Source of the DNA: an uncultured Lachnospiraceae bacterium
Lineage (GTDB): Bacteria > Bacillota > Clostridia > Lachnospirales > Lachnospiraceae
Assembly: GCA_934394615.1 (NCBI GenBank)
Contig: CAKRRJ010000012.1
Span: 1 to 39,472, forward strand
DNA: 39,472 nucleotides
Direction of reading: 5' to 3'
Under the pieces are notes generated by a model. That model worked only from the letters and a program-made list of their open reading frames with translations, was not told the DNA's origin and ran no database searches. A program made the position numbers and the translations under genes. Positions 1-7,897 of the stretch are shown one piece after another. Every line of letters begins with the position of its first letter. The stretch's first letter is position 1.

Positions 1-162
1 AAGGCTGCTCACTTCGGAAATAACGTGAGCCACTCCCATAGAAGATCCAACGCGATCTGGAAAGCAAACGTTAAATCCGTTAAGGTTAAAGTTAATGGAG
101 GAGCTAAGAAGATGTATGTATGTACTTCTTGCTTACGTTCTGGCTTAGTTGAAAGAGCATAA
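1..162 (+). CDS. rpmB: 50S ribosomal protein L28, 3' part only
   Basis: The window opens inside this gene. The 53 visible residues start KAAHFGNNVSHSHRRSNA and end CLRSGLVERA followed by TAA. This matches the body of bacterial L28, a large-subunit ribosomal protein of about 60 residues, so only about ten residues and the start lie outside the window. The C-terminal CTSCLRSG stretch keeps two cysteines, as in zinc-binding forms of L28, but the partner cysteines would be outside the view. A perfect terminator hairpin follows 14 bases after the stop, so this is the end of the transcript. Confidence 0.95.
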   Translation, partial: KAAHFGNNVSHSHRRSNAIWKANVKSVKVKVNGGAKKMYVCTSCLRSGLVERA

Positions 163-176
163 TTGGAACTGAATGC

Positions 177-207
177 AGAGGACATGTCGTTTGACATGTC
201 CTCTTTT
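177..207 (+). terminator. Rho-independent terminator of rpmB
   Basis: A perfect 12-base-pair stem (177-188 with 193-204) with the four-base loop GTTT runs into a T-tract at 203-207. It sits just after the rpmB stop codon. Confidence 0.9.
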
Positions 208-210
208 TCA

Positions 211-336
211 TATGATAGGAAATTGCGTCCTATCATACAAAAAGCGCTCCGCAGGGATGCGCACTCGGCGCAATGGTAGATGGTTGCCGAAGCAACCGCG
301 CCTCGGCGCGAGAATCCGGCAAGCCGGATTCTTTTT
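211..336. repeat. Cluster of palindromes, candidate dispersed intergenic repeat
   Basis: Several stems follow one another in 126 bases. They are a 10-bp stem 211-220 with 228-237; GCGC-rich stems around 244-272; GGTTGC/GCAACC at about 283-298, whose loop reads TTCG on the minus strand; CGCGCC/GGCGCG at about 298-310; and a perfect 10-bp stem 311-320 with 323-332 followed by a plus-strand T-run (332-336). No reading frame fits. The last stem could end plus-strand transcription. The segment lies between the ends of the convergent rpmB and the 45-residue gene. It may be a dispersed repeat of this genome, but only one copy is in the window. Confidence 0.5.
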
Positions 337-339
337 CAT

Positions 340-477
340 TTACCCGCAGAACAGATAATACCCAAGCGTCAGGCATCCGATAATAAAAATCAGCGTAGAC
401 AGTGTTTCCGGAATGAACAAAAGAAGCGTCATTCCGATCCCAAAACAAAATAGCATAAGCCCCAGAACACGCCTCAT
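340..477 (-). CDS. 45-residue hydrophobic peptide (small membrane protein)
   Basis: Starts at an ATG preceded by AGGAGG at good spacing and reads MRRVLGLMLFCFGIGMTLLL, then FIPETLSTLIFIIGCLTLGY, ending YLFCG and TAA. Two hydrophobic stretches of about 15 residues separated by a short polar turn (PET) suggest a two-span membrane hairpin with a positive N-terminus. The ribosome site, composition and reading frame support a real gene. I do not recognise a named family and assign no function. It lies 83 bases beyond the ytfJ stop on the same strand and could be co-transcribed with it. Confidence 0.65.
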   Translation of the reverse strand: MRRVLGLMLFCFGIGMTLLLFIPETLSTLIFIIGCLTLGYYLFCG

Positions 478-560
478 GACGGCCTCCTGATAAATTCTAA
501 TACCAGTATATGCCATATCCCAAAAGGTATGAACCAGGGCTTATGCTATGCTTTTTACCG

Positions 561-968
561 TTACTTTTCCGCGTCCTCGCCTGCTGCCGCAATCTCCTGG
601 GCAGTCTCCATGGCCTTTTCCGAAACATCTTCCTGCTTTCCGCCGACAAACTTATTCACGAAATCCGGGACCATGTCAAGAACCTTGGTCACCGCATCCT
701 GCTGCTTGATGTTGACAAGTTTTGTCACGCCGTTCTGGATCACAAGAACTGCGCTTGGGCTCATCTTCGCGCTCATGCCGCCGCCCCCGTTGTGCTTTGC
801 GTTATCGGCAAAGGAACCGGCAGCCATGCCGCAGGTCACATCCACCAGCGGAAGGATGATGGCGTCATCTACCTTCACGGCATCTCCAACCACTGTTTTT
901 GTCGTTACAAACTGATCCATACCCTTAAACAGGGCCTCTACCGTTGAAACAAATTGATTTTCTGCCAT
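561..968 (-). CDS. ytfJ: GerW/YtfJ family sporulation protein
   Basis: A 135-residue protein starting MAENQFVSTVEALFKGMDQF. The ATG has GGAGG just upstream; a longer frame exists but lacks a ribosome site. The middle holds the family's typical stretch, with the VVGDAVKVDDAIILPLVDVT block and a glycine-rich run (GGGGMSAKMSP) before a conserved VLVIQNG strand. YtfJ/GerW proteins are made in the forespore and are needed for normal spore germination in Bacillus; the role here is inferred from the family. The upstream neighbour is a DUF2953 protein, the same pairing as ytfI-ytfJ in Bacillus subtilis, which supports the call. The last gene of the cinA-side run apart from the small peptide. Confidence 0.9.
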   Translation of the reverse strand: MAENQFVSTVEALFKGMDQFVTTKTVVGDAVKVDDAIILPLVDVTCGMAAGSFADNAKHNGGGGMSAKMSPSAVLVIQNGVTKLVNIKQQDAVTKVLDMVPDFVNKFVGGKQEDVSEKAMETAQEIAAAGEDAEK

Positions 969-1009
969 ATATCCTCCTTCTGGCGGCTGGCCGGATATAT
1001 CCGGACCTC

Positions 1010-1990
1010 CTACGCGCTCCGCCATTTCCTGATCCACAATCGGATATTTTTATTCTGAAGCATCCGGAATGCCAGAAACAAAAGCGTTCCAAACCGGATG
1101 TGTCCTCTCATTTTCAGTTCTCCCTCCAGGCAGGTTTCCTGAAATTCCGGAATTACCTGAACATGCCGTCCATACAGACCATAAAACGGACTGATCCAGG
1201 TCAGGACCCGGCCGGTCATGTAGGGATCTCCGAGGCCAAACCGGACCTTTCCCTCCAGCTTTCTCGGCAAAACATGCCGGATGATAGAAAAGATCTGCCG
1301 TTTTGCCAGGCGGAATGCTGTTTTATTTTCCTCATCCTGAAGAAAAGCGCGGATCGTCTCCCACTGGGCTTTCCCGCTGCGGATCTTTTTCGCGATTCCC
1401 TTCAGGTGGCGTAACATTCTTCGGATTTTTTCTTTTATGCCTGTTATAAACTGACGAATCCGTCTGGTCACAGCGGACAGAGCAAAACGCGATTTTTTGG
1501 CCGCATGTTCTGTTCCGGGATCTACTGGGTCCTTCAGCGGCTTCGCTTTTTCCTTCCGCTCGTCTTCCTCCGCAGTTTTCTCTTCCCGAGCCAGCTTTGC
1601 CGGTGCTTCTGTACCAACCTTTTCCACTTTTTCAGAACTGCCCTTTTCGGAACGGCGCTTCGTTTCAGGAACCGGACGGTCCGTCACTTCCGTGGCTTCC
1701 ACCCGCTCCTTCAGTTCCTGCTGGAGCTCATCCTGTTTTTCCCTTCCCGGATGAAACCAGAGGATTCGAAAATCCGCATGCGTTTCTCCATCGTAGGAAA
1801 CGCGCAGGGAAATGAGATGGAAAAACCAGCTCACCGCGGCGCATCCTTTCAGGCTTCCATAACCTTCCGCCTCTGCCCGGTAACGCACCGGCACAAACAG
1901 TACGCTTAAGATCACTGCCAGAATCAGTCCCAGAAGAACCAGGAGCAGAATCCCGATTATTTTTAAGATTCCCAATACGATCGCTACCAT
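1010..1990 (-). CDS. DUF2953 domain protein (YtfI-like)
   Basis: 326 residues. An N-terminal membrane anchor (about residues 4-30, ILKIIGILLLVLLGLILAVI) is followed by a beta-rich segment typical of DUF2953 (VRYRAEAEGYG, then WFFHLISLRVSYDG). After that comes a low-complexity, highly charged linker (about residues 85-165, rich in E and K). The C-terminal part carries the second half of the domain (FGLGDPYMTGRVLTWISPFYG). The start ATG overlaps the last bases of the upstream 108-residue gene, so the two are translationally coupled. It lies 41 bases before ytfJ and probably acts with it in sporulation, by analogy with ytfI-ytfJ. The biochemical function is unknown. Confidence 0.8.
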   Translation of the reverse strand: MVAIVLGILKIIGILLLVLLGLILAVILSVLFVPVRYRAEAEGYGSLKGCAAVSWFFHLISLRVSYDGETHADFRILWFHPGREKQDELQQELKERVEATEVTDRPVPETKRRSEKGSSEKVEKVGTEAPAKLAREEKTAEEDERKEKAKPLKDPVDPGTEHAAKKSRFALSAVTRRIRQFITGIKEKIRRMLRHLKGIAKKIRSGKAQWETIRAFLQDEENKTAFRLAKRQIFSIIRHVLPRKLEGKVRFGLGDPYMTGRVLTWISPFYGLYGRHVQVIPEFQETCLEGELKMRGHIRFGTLLFLAFRMLQNKNIRLWIRKWRSA

Positions 1991-2310
1991 ACGTCAATCC
2001 CTGTAAAGCGGGCAAAGGACTCCGCTGACACCTCTCCTGTTTTCTGATACAAATCATCTACCATGCTGCGAACCACTTCCAGCGCCTCCCAGTATGTGAC
2101 CGCGATTCCCAGGATCGTGCGCTCTTTCTTCTTTTCCGATGGCACCAGAAGCATCGCGGAAGGATAAATATCACAGAGATTCGCGCCGTTTTGCGGGGAG
2201 GTGATCACATAGACTTCCGGCTGCAGCTTTTCTGCCCGAATGCCCTGGATGATGGCATAACGGAGCCGCCGCGCTTTTTCTCCCATGTACAAGTGACTGT
2301 ACCACTGCAT
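1984..2310 (-). CDS. Conserved hypothetical protein, 108 residues
   Basis: Starts MQWYSHLYMGEKARRLRYAI, 10 bases after the cinA stop, and overlaps the start of the DUF2953 gene. The sequence is soluble in character with no signal or membrane span. The first third is basic (EKARRLRYAIIQGIRAEK) and the end is an alpha-helical acidic stretch (VVRSMVDDLYQKTGEVSAE). I do not recognise a named domain. The tight spacing on both sides puts it in the cinA-DUF2953-ytfJ transcript. Confidence 0.75.
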   Translation of the reverse strand: MQWYSHLYMGEKARRLRYAIIQGIRAEKLQPEVYVITSPQNGANLCDIYPSAMLLVPSEKKKERTILGIAVTYWEALEVVRSMVDDLYQKTGEVSAESFARFTGIDVW

Positions 2311-2320
2311 CGCATCTCTC

Positions 2321-3568
2321 CTAGCGGTAATTATCCAGAATGGAACGGCGCAAAAGATCCAGTCCCTTTACGACCGCCTGCTCCCGGATCTTTGCCCGGT
2401 TGCCCTTAAACTGATACTTCTCGACACTGACTTTGTCCTTCATATAGGTGGCAATGTAAACCAGGCCGACCGGTTTTTCCTCGCTGCCGCCGTCCGGACC
2501 CGCAAGTCCTGTCACTGCCACACAGGCATCGGAATCGGTTGCGAACACGCCTCCGGTCGCCATCTCTCTGGCTGTCTCCGCGCTGACTGCGCCGTATTTC
2601 TTTAACGTACTCTTGCTGACATCGAGATATTTTCTCTTTGCTTTATTGGAATAGGTGATAAAGCCCTCGTTGTATACCTCAGATGCGCCCGGTACATTGA
2701 TAATGCGTCCCGCAAGCAGTCCGCCGGTGCAGGACTCCGCTGTCGTCACGGTGAGCTCGTACTTCTTTAACAGCTTGACCACTGCCTGCTCCAGTGTCTC
2801 CTCCTCTTTCGTAGAGTAAACGTAATCGCCAAACCGGTTCTTGATCTCTTTGACTACCGGCTTTACCAGCTTCTTGGCTTCTTCCTCGGTTTCTGCCTTT
2901 GCCGTTACGCGCACATGGACCTCTCCGGTCTTCGCGTAGGTGGCGATTGTCGGATTCTGCTGTTTGTCGATGAGGTCGAGGAGCTTATCTTCCACCTGGC
3001 TCTCGCCGATACCGCAGATCTTAACCATCTGGGAACGGATTACCTCCGGCTGCAGCTTCTGCAGATACGGATACACCTGATTCATGAACAGCGGATATAA
3101 CTCGTTCGGCGGTCCCGGAAGAAGGATCGCGGACTTGCCGTACTTCTCCAGGATCAGTCCCGGCGCAGTGCCATTGTCGTTGTCCAGGACAATGCTGCCT
3201 GCCGGAACAATAGCCTGCTTCCAGTTGTTATCGGAAATGACCTTGTAAATATTGTTTTTGAAATACTCCTCAATCCGTTCCCGGGTGTGCTTGTCCTCGA
3301 CTAACGGGAATCCCATCACCTCTGCACAGACCTCTTTGGTCAGATCGTCTTCGGTCGGTCCCAGGCCGCCGGTCAGGATGATGATGTCGGAACGTTTGAG
3401 CGCAGACCGGATCACCTCTGCCAGACGGTCGTGGTTATCGCCCACCGTAACCTGATGGTACATAGTCAGACCCAGAAGCGCGCATTTCTCCGCCAGAAAC
3501 TGGGTATTGGTATTTACAATGTTGCCAAGCAAAAGCTCGGTACCGACTGAAATCAGTTCTACTACCAT
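2321..3568 (-). CDS. cinA: CinA: competence/damage-inducible protein A, with nicotinamide-nucleotide amidase domain
   Basis: 415 residues, the usual length of two-domain CinA. The N-terminal half is a molybdopterin-binding-like (COG1058) domain with ISVGTELLLGNIVNTNTQFL and the hallmark TGGLGPTEDDLTKE. The C-terminal half (about residues 255-415) is the CinA_C/PncC amidase domain with TTAESCTGGLLAGRI and FITYSNKAK. Family members take part in pyridine-nucleotide salvage (deamidation of nicotinamide mononucleotide, ADP-ribose pyrophosphatase activity) and in some bacteria are induced with competence. The ATG is immediately adjacent to the pgsA stop, so it is in the same transcript as rimO and pgsA. 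Confidence 0.95.
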   Translation of the reverse strand: MVVELISVGTELLLGNIVNTNTQFLAEKCALLGLTMYHQVTVGDNHDRLAEVIRSALKRSDIIILTGGLGPTEDDLTKEVCAEVMGFPLVEDKHTRERIEEYFKNNIYKVISDNNWKQAIVPAGSIVLDNDNGTAPGLILEKYGKSAILLPGPPNELYPLFMNQVYPYLQKLQPEVIRSQMVKICGIGESQVEDKLLDLIDKQQNPTIATYAKTGEVHVRVTAKAETEEEAKKLVKPVVKEIKNRFGDYVYSTKEEETLEQAVVKLLKKYELTVTTAESCTGGLLAGRIINVPGASEVYNEGFITYSNKAKRKYLDVSKSTLKKYGAVSAETAREMATGGVFATDSDACVAVTGLAGPDGGSEEKPVGLVYIATYMKDKVSVEKYQFKGNRAKIREQAVVKGLDLLRRSILDNYR

Positions 3569-4111
3569 TTAAATTGCCCCCTCTGTAAGCACTTTATGAT
3601 TCTTTGCAATATAATCCACAAGTGAAATTACGGTCAGCACCAGCGCGATCCAGGTGCAGGCGGTTGTGAGCAGCCCAAGCACCGGAAGATTCACGATCAT
3701 TAAGATGACCGCGATCATCTGGAATGTGGTCTTGAACTTGCCCCAGTAGCTGGCAGCGATCACAATGCCCTGCTCTGCCGCGATGAGACGGAACCCGCTG
3801 ATGATGAATTCCCGGCTGACGATGATAATGACCATCCAGGCCGGAAGCTGTCCCAGTTCAATGAGGCAGATGAGCGCGGAGCAGACTAACAGCTTGTCCG
3901 CCAGCGGATCCATGAATTTCCCAAAATTGGTAACCAGATTGTACTTGCGGGCGATCTTGCCGTCGAGCATGTCCGTCAGGCTTGCCACAATGAAAATGGC
4001 CGCTGCCACATTGCGCAGCAGGCGCACTTCACCGTGAAAAGCCAGCAGGCTCAGCACAAAAAACGGAATCAGGATCACACGCATAACCGTGAGTTTATTC
4101 GGCAGATTCAT
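3569..4111 (-). CDS. pgsA: CDP-diacylglycerol--glycerol-3-phosphate 3-phosphatidyltransferase
   Basis: 180 residues with several membrane spans. It carries the CDP-alcohol phosphotransferase signature D-x2-D-G-x2-A-R-x8-G-x3-D-x3-D, visible as DMLDGKIARKYNL then GKFMDPLADK at about residues 46-72. The enzyme makes phosphatidylglycerophosphate from CDP-diacylglycerol and glycerol-3-phosphate, the committed step to phosphatidylglycerol and cardiolipin, at the cytoplasmic membrane. Its start overlaps the last 17 bases of rimO, and the stop abuts the start of cinA, so the three are one transcription unit. Confidence 0.95.
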   Translation of the reverse strand: MNLPNKLTVMRVILIPFFVLSLLAFHGEVRLLRNVAAAIFIVASLTDMLDGKIARKYNLVTNFGKFMDPLADKLLVCSALICLIELGQLPAWMVIIIVSREFIISGFRLIAAEQGIVIAASYWGKFKTTFQMIAVILMIVNLPVLGLLTTACTWIALVLTVISLVDYIAKNHKVLTEGAI

Positions 4112-5435
4112 CGTATACCTCCCCGATCAGATCGTAATCGTTGGAACCAGTCACCTTCACCCGGACAAAATCACCGGACATGAAGAGTTCGCCGCTGTTG
4201 ACAAAAATATAGCCATCCACGTTCGGAGCATCCATGTAAGTTCTTCCCACATAAGCGGCCTCGTCAGCCACCTTACCCTCGATCATGACATCCAGGACAC
4301 GGCCCACCATGGATTCGGATTTTTCGAACGCGATCTCCTGCTGAAGCTCCATGATCTCATCGCGGCGCTCCTCCTTCAGTTCCTGCGGAACCTGGTCCGG
4401 GAAGGACGCTGCCGGAGTATCCTCCTCAGCAGAGTACGCAAACACGCCAAGACGCTCAAACTCCATCTCATCGACAAAGCGCATCACTTCCTCATGATCC
4501 TCTTCTGTCTCCCCCGGGAAACCTGCGATCATGGTGGTACGAAGCGCGATATCCGGAATCTCCCTGCGAAGCTTTCCGATCATCTCGCGAAGCTGTGCCT
4601 GATTGGTGCGGCGGCCCATACGCTTTAAGATACGGTCGCTCGCATGCTGGATCGGCACATCCAGGTAGTGGCAGACCTTTTCTTCGTTCTTGATGGCCTG
4701 GATGAGTTCATCGGTGATTTCCTCCGGATAGCAGTACTGAATACGGATCCAGTAGATGCCCGGGATTTCGGCCAGCTTGTGCAGCAGCTCCGGAAGCATT
4801 TTCTTTCCATATAAGTCCACACCATAAAGCGTAGTCTCCTGTGCTACCAGGATCAGTTCGCGCACGCCCTGGTCAGCCAGCTGGTTTGCCTCTTTTAACA
4901 GGCGCTCCATCGGAACGCTGCGGTAATTGCCGCGCAGGCTCGGGATGATGCAGTAAGTACAATGCTTGTCGCAGCCCTCTGCGATCTTTAAAAACGCGTA
5001 GTGGCCGCCGGTGGTGATGATACGCTCTGTCTCTACCTCCGGAAGCGCGTTCAGGTCGTGGAAGCAGCTGATATGCTCCTCCCCGCCAAGTGCCTGCTTT
5101 AACACATTGGAGATCTCATCGTATGTGGAAGTTCCAAGGATACCGTCTACCTCCGGAATCTCGTCGATGATCTCCTGTTTGTAACGCTGTGCCATGCAGC
5201 CGGTCACGATGAGTGCCTTGCACTTTCCGGTTTTCTTTAACTCTGCCATCTCCAGGATGGTATTGACACTCTCTTCTTTTGCGTCGTTGATGAAACAGCA
5301 GGTATTGACCACAATGATATCCGCCTCGTTCTCATCGTCCGTAAAAGTATGGCCGTCCCGGTTTAAGAGGCCGAGCATCATCTCGGTATCAACCAGGTTT
5401 TTGTCACAGCCAAGGGAAACACATAAAATCTTCAT
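4095..5435 (-). CDS. rimO: Ribosomal protein S12 methylthiotransferase RimO
   Basis: 446 residues starting MKILCVSLGCDKNLVDTEMM, with AGGAG nine bases upstream; an earlier in-frame ATG at 5468 has no such site. The methylthiotransferase domain has its three cluster cysteines at C10, C46 and C80. The radical SAM triad is C155, C159 and C162 (EGCDKHCTYC). A TRAM-like domain closes the protein (about residues 380-446). The GCDKNLVD motif, rather than GCxxN-xxDSE, favours RimO over MiaB. It adds a methylthio group to the conserved Asp of ribosomal protein S12, using two 4Fe-4S clusters and S-adenosylmethionine. It overlaps pgsA downstream. Confidence 0.95.
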   Translation of the reverse strand: MKILCVSLGCDKNLVDTEMMLGLLNRDGHTFTDDENEADIIVVNTCCFINDAKEESVNTILEMAELKKTGKCKALIVTGCMAQRYKQEIIDEIPEVDGILGTSTYDEISNVLKQALGGEEHISCFHDLNALPEVETERIITTGGHYAFLKIAEGCDKHCTYCIIPSLRGNYRSVPMERLLKEANQLADQGVRELILVAQETTLYGVDLYGKKMLPELLHKLAEIPGIYWIRIQYCYPEEITDELIQAIKNEEKVCHYLDVPIQHASDRILKRMGRRTNQAQLREMIGKLRREIPDIALRTTMIAGFPGETEEDHEEVMRFVDEMEFERLGVFAYSAEEDTPAASFPDQVPQELKEERRDEIMELQQEIAFEKSESMVGRVLDVMIEGKVADEAAYVGRTYMDAPNVDGYIFVNSGELFMSGDFVRVKVTGSNDYDLIGEVYDESAE

Positions 5436-5458
5436 AAATTCAAACTCCTGTTTTATGG

Positions 5459-5493
5459 AAAAAGCCATCTCGTATCACGCTGAGACGGCTTTT
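5459..5493 (-). terminator. Terminator between rpoZ and rimO
   Basis: An 11-of-12-bp stem (5460-5471 with 5482-5493) with a 10-base loop; read on the minus strand it ends in five T. It sits after rpoZ and 24 bases upstream of the rimO start, so it probably ends or attenuates the yicC-gmk-rpoZ transcript. The plus strand also has a short T-run. Confidence 0.75.
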
Positions 5494-5585
5494 CTCCTTT
5501 CTTTTCTCGTATTGCCTGTCAAAAAGGGCTTCTGATTTTCGCAGTCCGCCGCTTTTTGCATCTGTCGTGCTGTTTGGCCTGAAGC

Positions 5586-5903
5586 TTACTCTTCGGATGC
5601 CTCAGCCTCTGCAGTTTCTGCTGCCTCTTCCGGTGCAGCCTCAACTGCCTTCACTTCGTCTTCCTCTTCCTGACCCTCGCCAAGAATCTTTACTTTACCC
5701 TCGTAAAGCTCCTGAACTGCGATGGAAAGCGGCTTTCTGCCTGCAGACTTTGCGATAAGCGGCTCATCGCCTGCGATCAGCTGTCTTGCGCGCTTGGAAG
5801 TTGCAAGAACGATGGAATAACGGCTCTGTACAACCGGCTGCTCGCCCGGCTCAACCTCGCTGTTTACTGCATTGATCAAATCTGTATAAGATGGATGTAA
5901 CAT
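5586..5903 (-). CDS. rpoZ: RNA polymerase omega subunit
   Basis: 105 residues beginning MLHPSYTDLINAVNSEVEPG, preceded by AAGGAG. The omega core is clear: SRYSIVLATSKRARQLIAGD then KPLSIAVQELYEGKVKIL. Omega helps fold and hold the beta-prime subunit of RNA polymerase. The last 30 or so residues are an acidic alanine/glutamate tail (EEEDEVKAVEAAPEEAAETA), long for omega but seen in many Clostridia. It follows gmk by 66 bases on the same strand, the usual gmk-rpoZ arrangement. Confidence 0.93.
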   Translation of the reverse strand: MLHPSYTDLINAVNSEVEPGEQPVVQSRYSIVLATSKRARQLIAGDEPLIAKSAGRKPLSIAVQELYEGKVKILGEGQEEEDEVKAVEAAPEEAAETAEAEASEE

Positions 5904-5969
5904 GATAAAACTCCTTTCTGGGGGATCTTTTCTTCTATAGATTATTTTTTATGATAAAAACAGCCTCAT

Positions 5970-6593
5970 TTAAAACTGCTTTAAATCCTCTTTCATTTCC
6001 GCAATGAACTCCATATTCTGGGAAGTCTTGTGGCGCTGTGCCTGAATGAGCGCATGCATTTCCTCCACGCAGGTATCCAGGTCATCGTTTACCAGAATGT
6101 AATCGTAGCGGTCCATAAACTCTGCTTCCTCTACCGCGCGCTTCAGGCGGCTTTTGATCACTTCGTCGGTCTCGGTGCCGCGGCCGCGCAGACGGCTCTC
6201 CAATTCTTTTGCGTTCGGCGGTGTGACAAATAACAGCAGAGTATCCGGGAACTTTTCCTTAACCTTTAACGCACCCTGGATCTCAATCTCCAGAATAACG
6301 TTCTTTCCGGCTTCCAGCTGCTCCATGACATAGCTCTTCGGGGTTCCGTAATAGTTGCCCACATAGCAGGCATGCTCGATCAGCGCATCGTCTGCGATCA
6401 TCTGCTCAAACTGCTCTTTCGTCTTGAAGAAATACTCTCTGCCATCCACTTCGCCCTCGCGCGGTCCGCGTGTGGTGGCGGAAATGGATAACGCGTACTG
6501 GTCTGCATACTTTGAAAGCAGAGCTTTCATTAAAGTTCCTTTTCCTGCTCCCGAAAATCCGGAAACAACCGCTAAAATTCCTTTACGGCTCAT
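5970..6593 (-). CDS. gmk: Guanylate kinase
   Basis: 207 residues starting MSRKGILAVVSGFSGAGKGT. GAGG lies seven bases before this ATG, while the ATG two codons earlier touches it, so the later one is chosen. The P-loop GFSGAGKG is at residues 12-19. The GMP-binding segment includes SISATTRGPREGEVDGREYF, and the LID region has SRLRGRGTETDEVIKSRL. It phosphorylates GMP to GDP with ATP. It lies 31 bases after yicC and before rpoZ in one transcript. Confidence 0.95.
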   Translation of the reverse strand: MSRKGILAVVSGFSGAGKGTLMKALLSKYADQYALSISATTRGPREGEVDGREYFFKTKEQFEQMIADDALIEHACYVGNYYGTPKSYVMEQLEAGKNVILEIEIQGALKVKEKFPDTLLLFVTPPNAKELESRLRGRGTETDEVIKSRLKRAVEEAEFMDRYDYILVNDDLDTCVEEMHALIQAQRHKTSQNMEFIAEMKEDLKQF

Positions 6594-6624
6594 ACTCATT
6601 CCTCGATTCTGTACTGGTGGTATA

Positions 6625-7503
6625 TTATTCAATATTCTGAATCTGCTCTCTGACTTTTTCAATCTCGGTCTTTAAGGCAATGGCCTTATCACAGATTTCC
6701 AGATCGGTGGATTTGGAAAGCGTGGTGTTTGCCTCCCGGTTCATTTCCTGGGCAATGAAGTCCAGCTTGCGGCCTACGCTGCCGCCTGCTTCCAGTTCTT
6801 TTCTGGTGGCATCGATGTGGCTGTGGAGACGTACCATCTCCTCATCTACACAGATCTTGTCCGCATAGATGGTGACTTCCGTTGCAATACGGCCCTCGTC
6901 AAGCGGCGTACCTCCAAGAAGTTCTTTGACCTTGTCCTCCAGTTTCTGGCGGTACTCCGTTAAGATGACTGGGGAACGCTCCTCGATAAAAGCGACCAGG
7001 CCGCTCATGTAGTCCAGCTTGCCAAGCAGATCTGCCTTTAATTTTTCGCCTTCCTGGACACGAGAGTCCACGAACTTCTTTGCGGCTCCTTCCACAGCTT
7101 CGGAAAGCTGCTGCCAGATGCGGTCCTCGTCCTCCGGGACCTGATCCATGGTCAGGACCTCCGGCATGCGGGCCAGTCCCGATACGGTAATGTCGTTTTT
7201 GATGCCGAACTGCTCTTCCATCTGTTTGAAGCAGTTCATATATTCTGCAGCAAGGGAACTGTTGTACTTTAAGCACATCTTCTCTTCTGTGTAGTCTTCA
7301 TAGTTGATGAACACATCTACTTTTCCGCGCTGGATATAGGTTTTTAACAGGTTGCGGATGCCTGCCTCAAAGTAGTTGAACTTCTTTGGCAGTTTGATAC
7401 TTAAGTCGAGATAACGGTGATTGACTGCTTTCATTTCTACGGAAATCTTATACTCCGTGGTAACAATCTCGCACCGGCCGAATCCGGTCATGCTCTTTAT
7501 CAT
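6625..7503 (-). CDS. yicC: YicC/YloC family endoribonuclease
   Basis: 292 residues starting MIKSMTGFGRCEIVTTEYKI, the nearly invariant N-terminus of the family. AAGGAG lies before this ATG. The C-terminal DUF1732 part contains EVTIYADKICVDEEMVRLHS, DFIAQEMNREANTTLSKSTD and ends with the coiled KTEIEKVREQIQNIE. YicC/YloC proteins are endoribonucleases that act in RNA turnover. A strong promoter lies directly upstream, so this is the first gene of the yicC-gmk-rpoZ unit. Confidence 0.93.
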   Translation of the reverse strand: MIKSMTGFGRCEIVTTEYKISVEMKAVNHRYLDLSIKLPKKFNYFEAGIRNLLKTYIQRGKVDVFINYEDYTEEKMCLKYNSSLAAEYMNCFKQMEEQFGIKNDITVSGLARMPEVLTMDQVPEDEDRIWQQLSEAVEGAAKKFVDSRVQEGEKLKADLLGKLDYMSGLVAFIEERSPVILTEYRQKLEDKVKELLGGTPLDEGRIATEVTIYADKICVDEEMVRLHSHIDATRKELEAGGSVGRKLDFIAQEMNREANTTLSKSTDLEICDKAIALKTEIEKVREQIQNIE

Positions 7504-7536
7504 GATGTCCTTGCTCCTTTGCCATAGATAATTAAC

Positions 7537-7565
7537 ATTATAATTCAAATAGAAAAACAAGTCAA
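7537..7565 (-). promoter_or_regulatory. Promoter of yicC-gmk-rpoZ
   Basis: On the minus strand TTGACT (7560-7565) and TATAAT (7537-7542) are 17 bases apart, with the yicC start 34 bases further on. The -35 box lies three bases from the inverted-repeat element at 7568. Confidence 0.8.
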
Positions 7566-7567
7566 CG

Positions 7568-7757
7568 GCTTCGCATTCCAAATTGGCAAAATCCATTTTC
7601 CAAGTGCAAAAATTTTGTTACTGTACACGGGTAGGCATTTTCTGAACTGAAAATGCCGTATGATACAGTGGTGGCAGCAGATTTTGCCGATTTGGAATGC
7701 GAAGCATCGGCAAAATCCGTTGCTGTTTGCGCAACGCGTGAACAGTAACAAAATTTT
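7568..7757. repeat. Interleaved inverted repeats between yicC and rqcH
   Basis: This 394-base divergent intergenic region holds two pairs of inverted repeats in the order A-B-A'-B'. A is 7568-7592 and A' is 7681-7705 (24 of 25 bases complementary). B is 7609-7624 and B' is 7742-7757 (16 of 16). Two smaller hairpins lie inside: GGCATTTTC/GAAAATGCC at 7634-7657 and an 11-bp stem 7681-7691 with 7706-7716. Because the pairs interleave, they cannot all form at once. No open frame of note is present. It resembles a short palindromic repeat element placed between two promoters. Confidence 0.75.
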
Positions 7758-7789
7758 CAGGCACAGTCAGACTCCACTTCTGCACATCC

Positions 7790-7818
7790 TTGTAAATCAG
7801 GTAAAAATCCTGTATAAT
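7790..7818 (+). promoter_or_regulatory. Promoter of rqcH
   Basis: TTGTAA (7790-7795) and TATAAT (7813-7818) with a 17-base spacer, 79 bases before the rqcH start. Confidence 0.75.
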
Positions 7819-7897
7819 TGGAACGATTGTACCTGCCCGGCGTTCTGGCAGGCATCAGAATCATTTATTTCATAATATAAAGGAGCTATATTATAAC

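Noticed and set aside
5436..5468. Upstream start for RimO at 5468
   Set aside because: It lies in the terminator arm without a ribosome site; the ATG at 5435 has AGGAG and begins with the conserved N-terminus.
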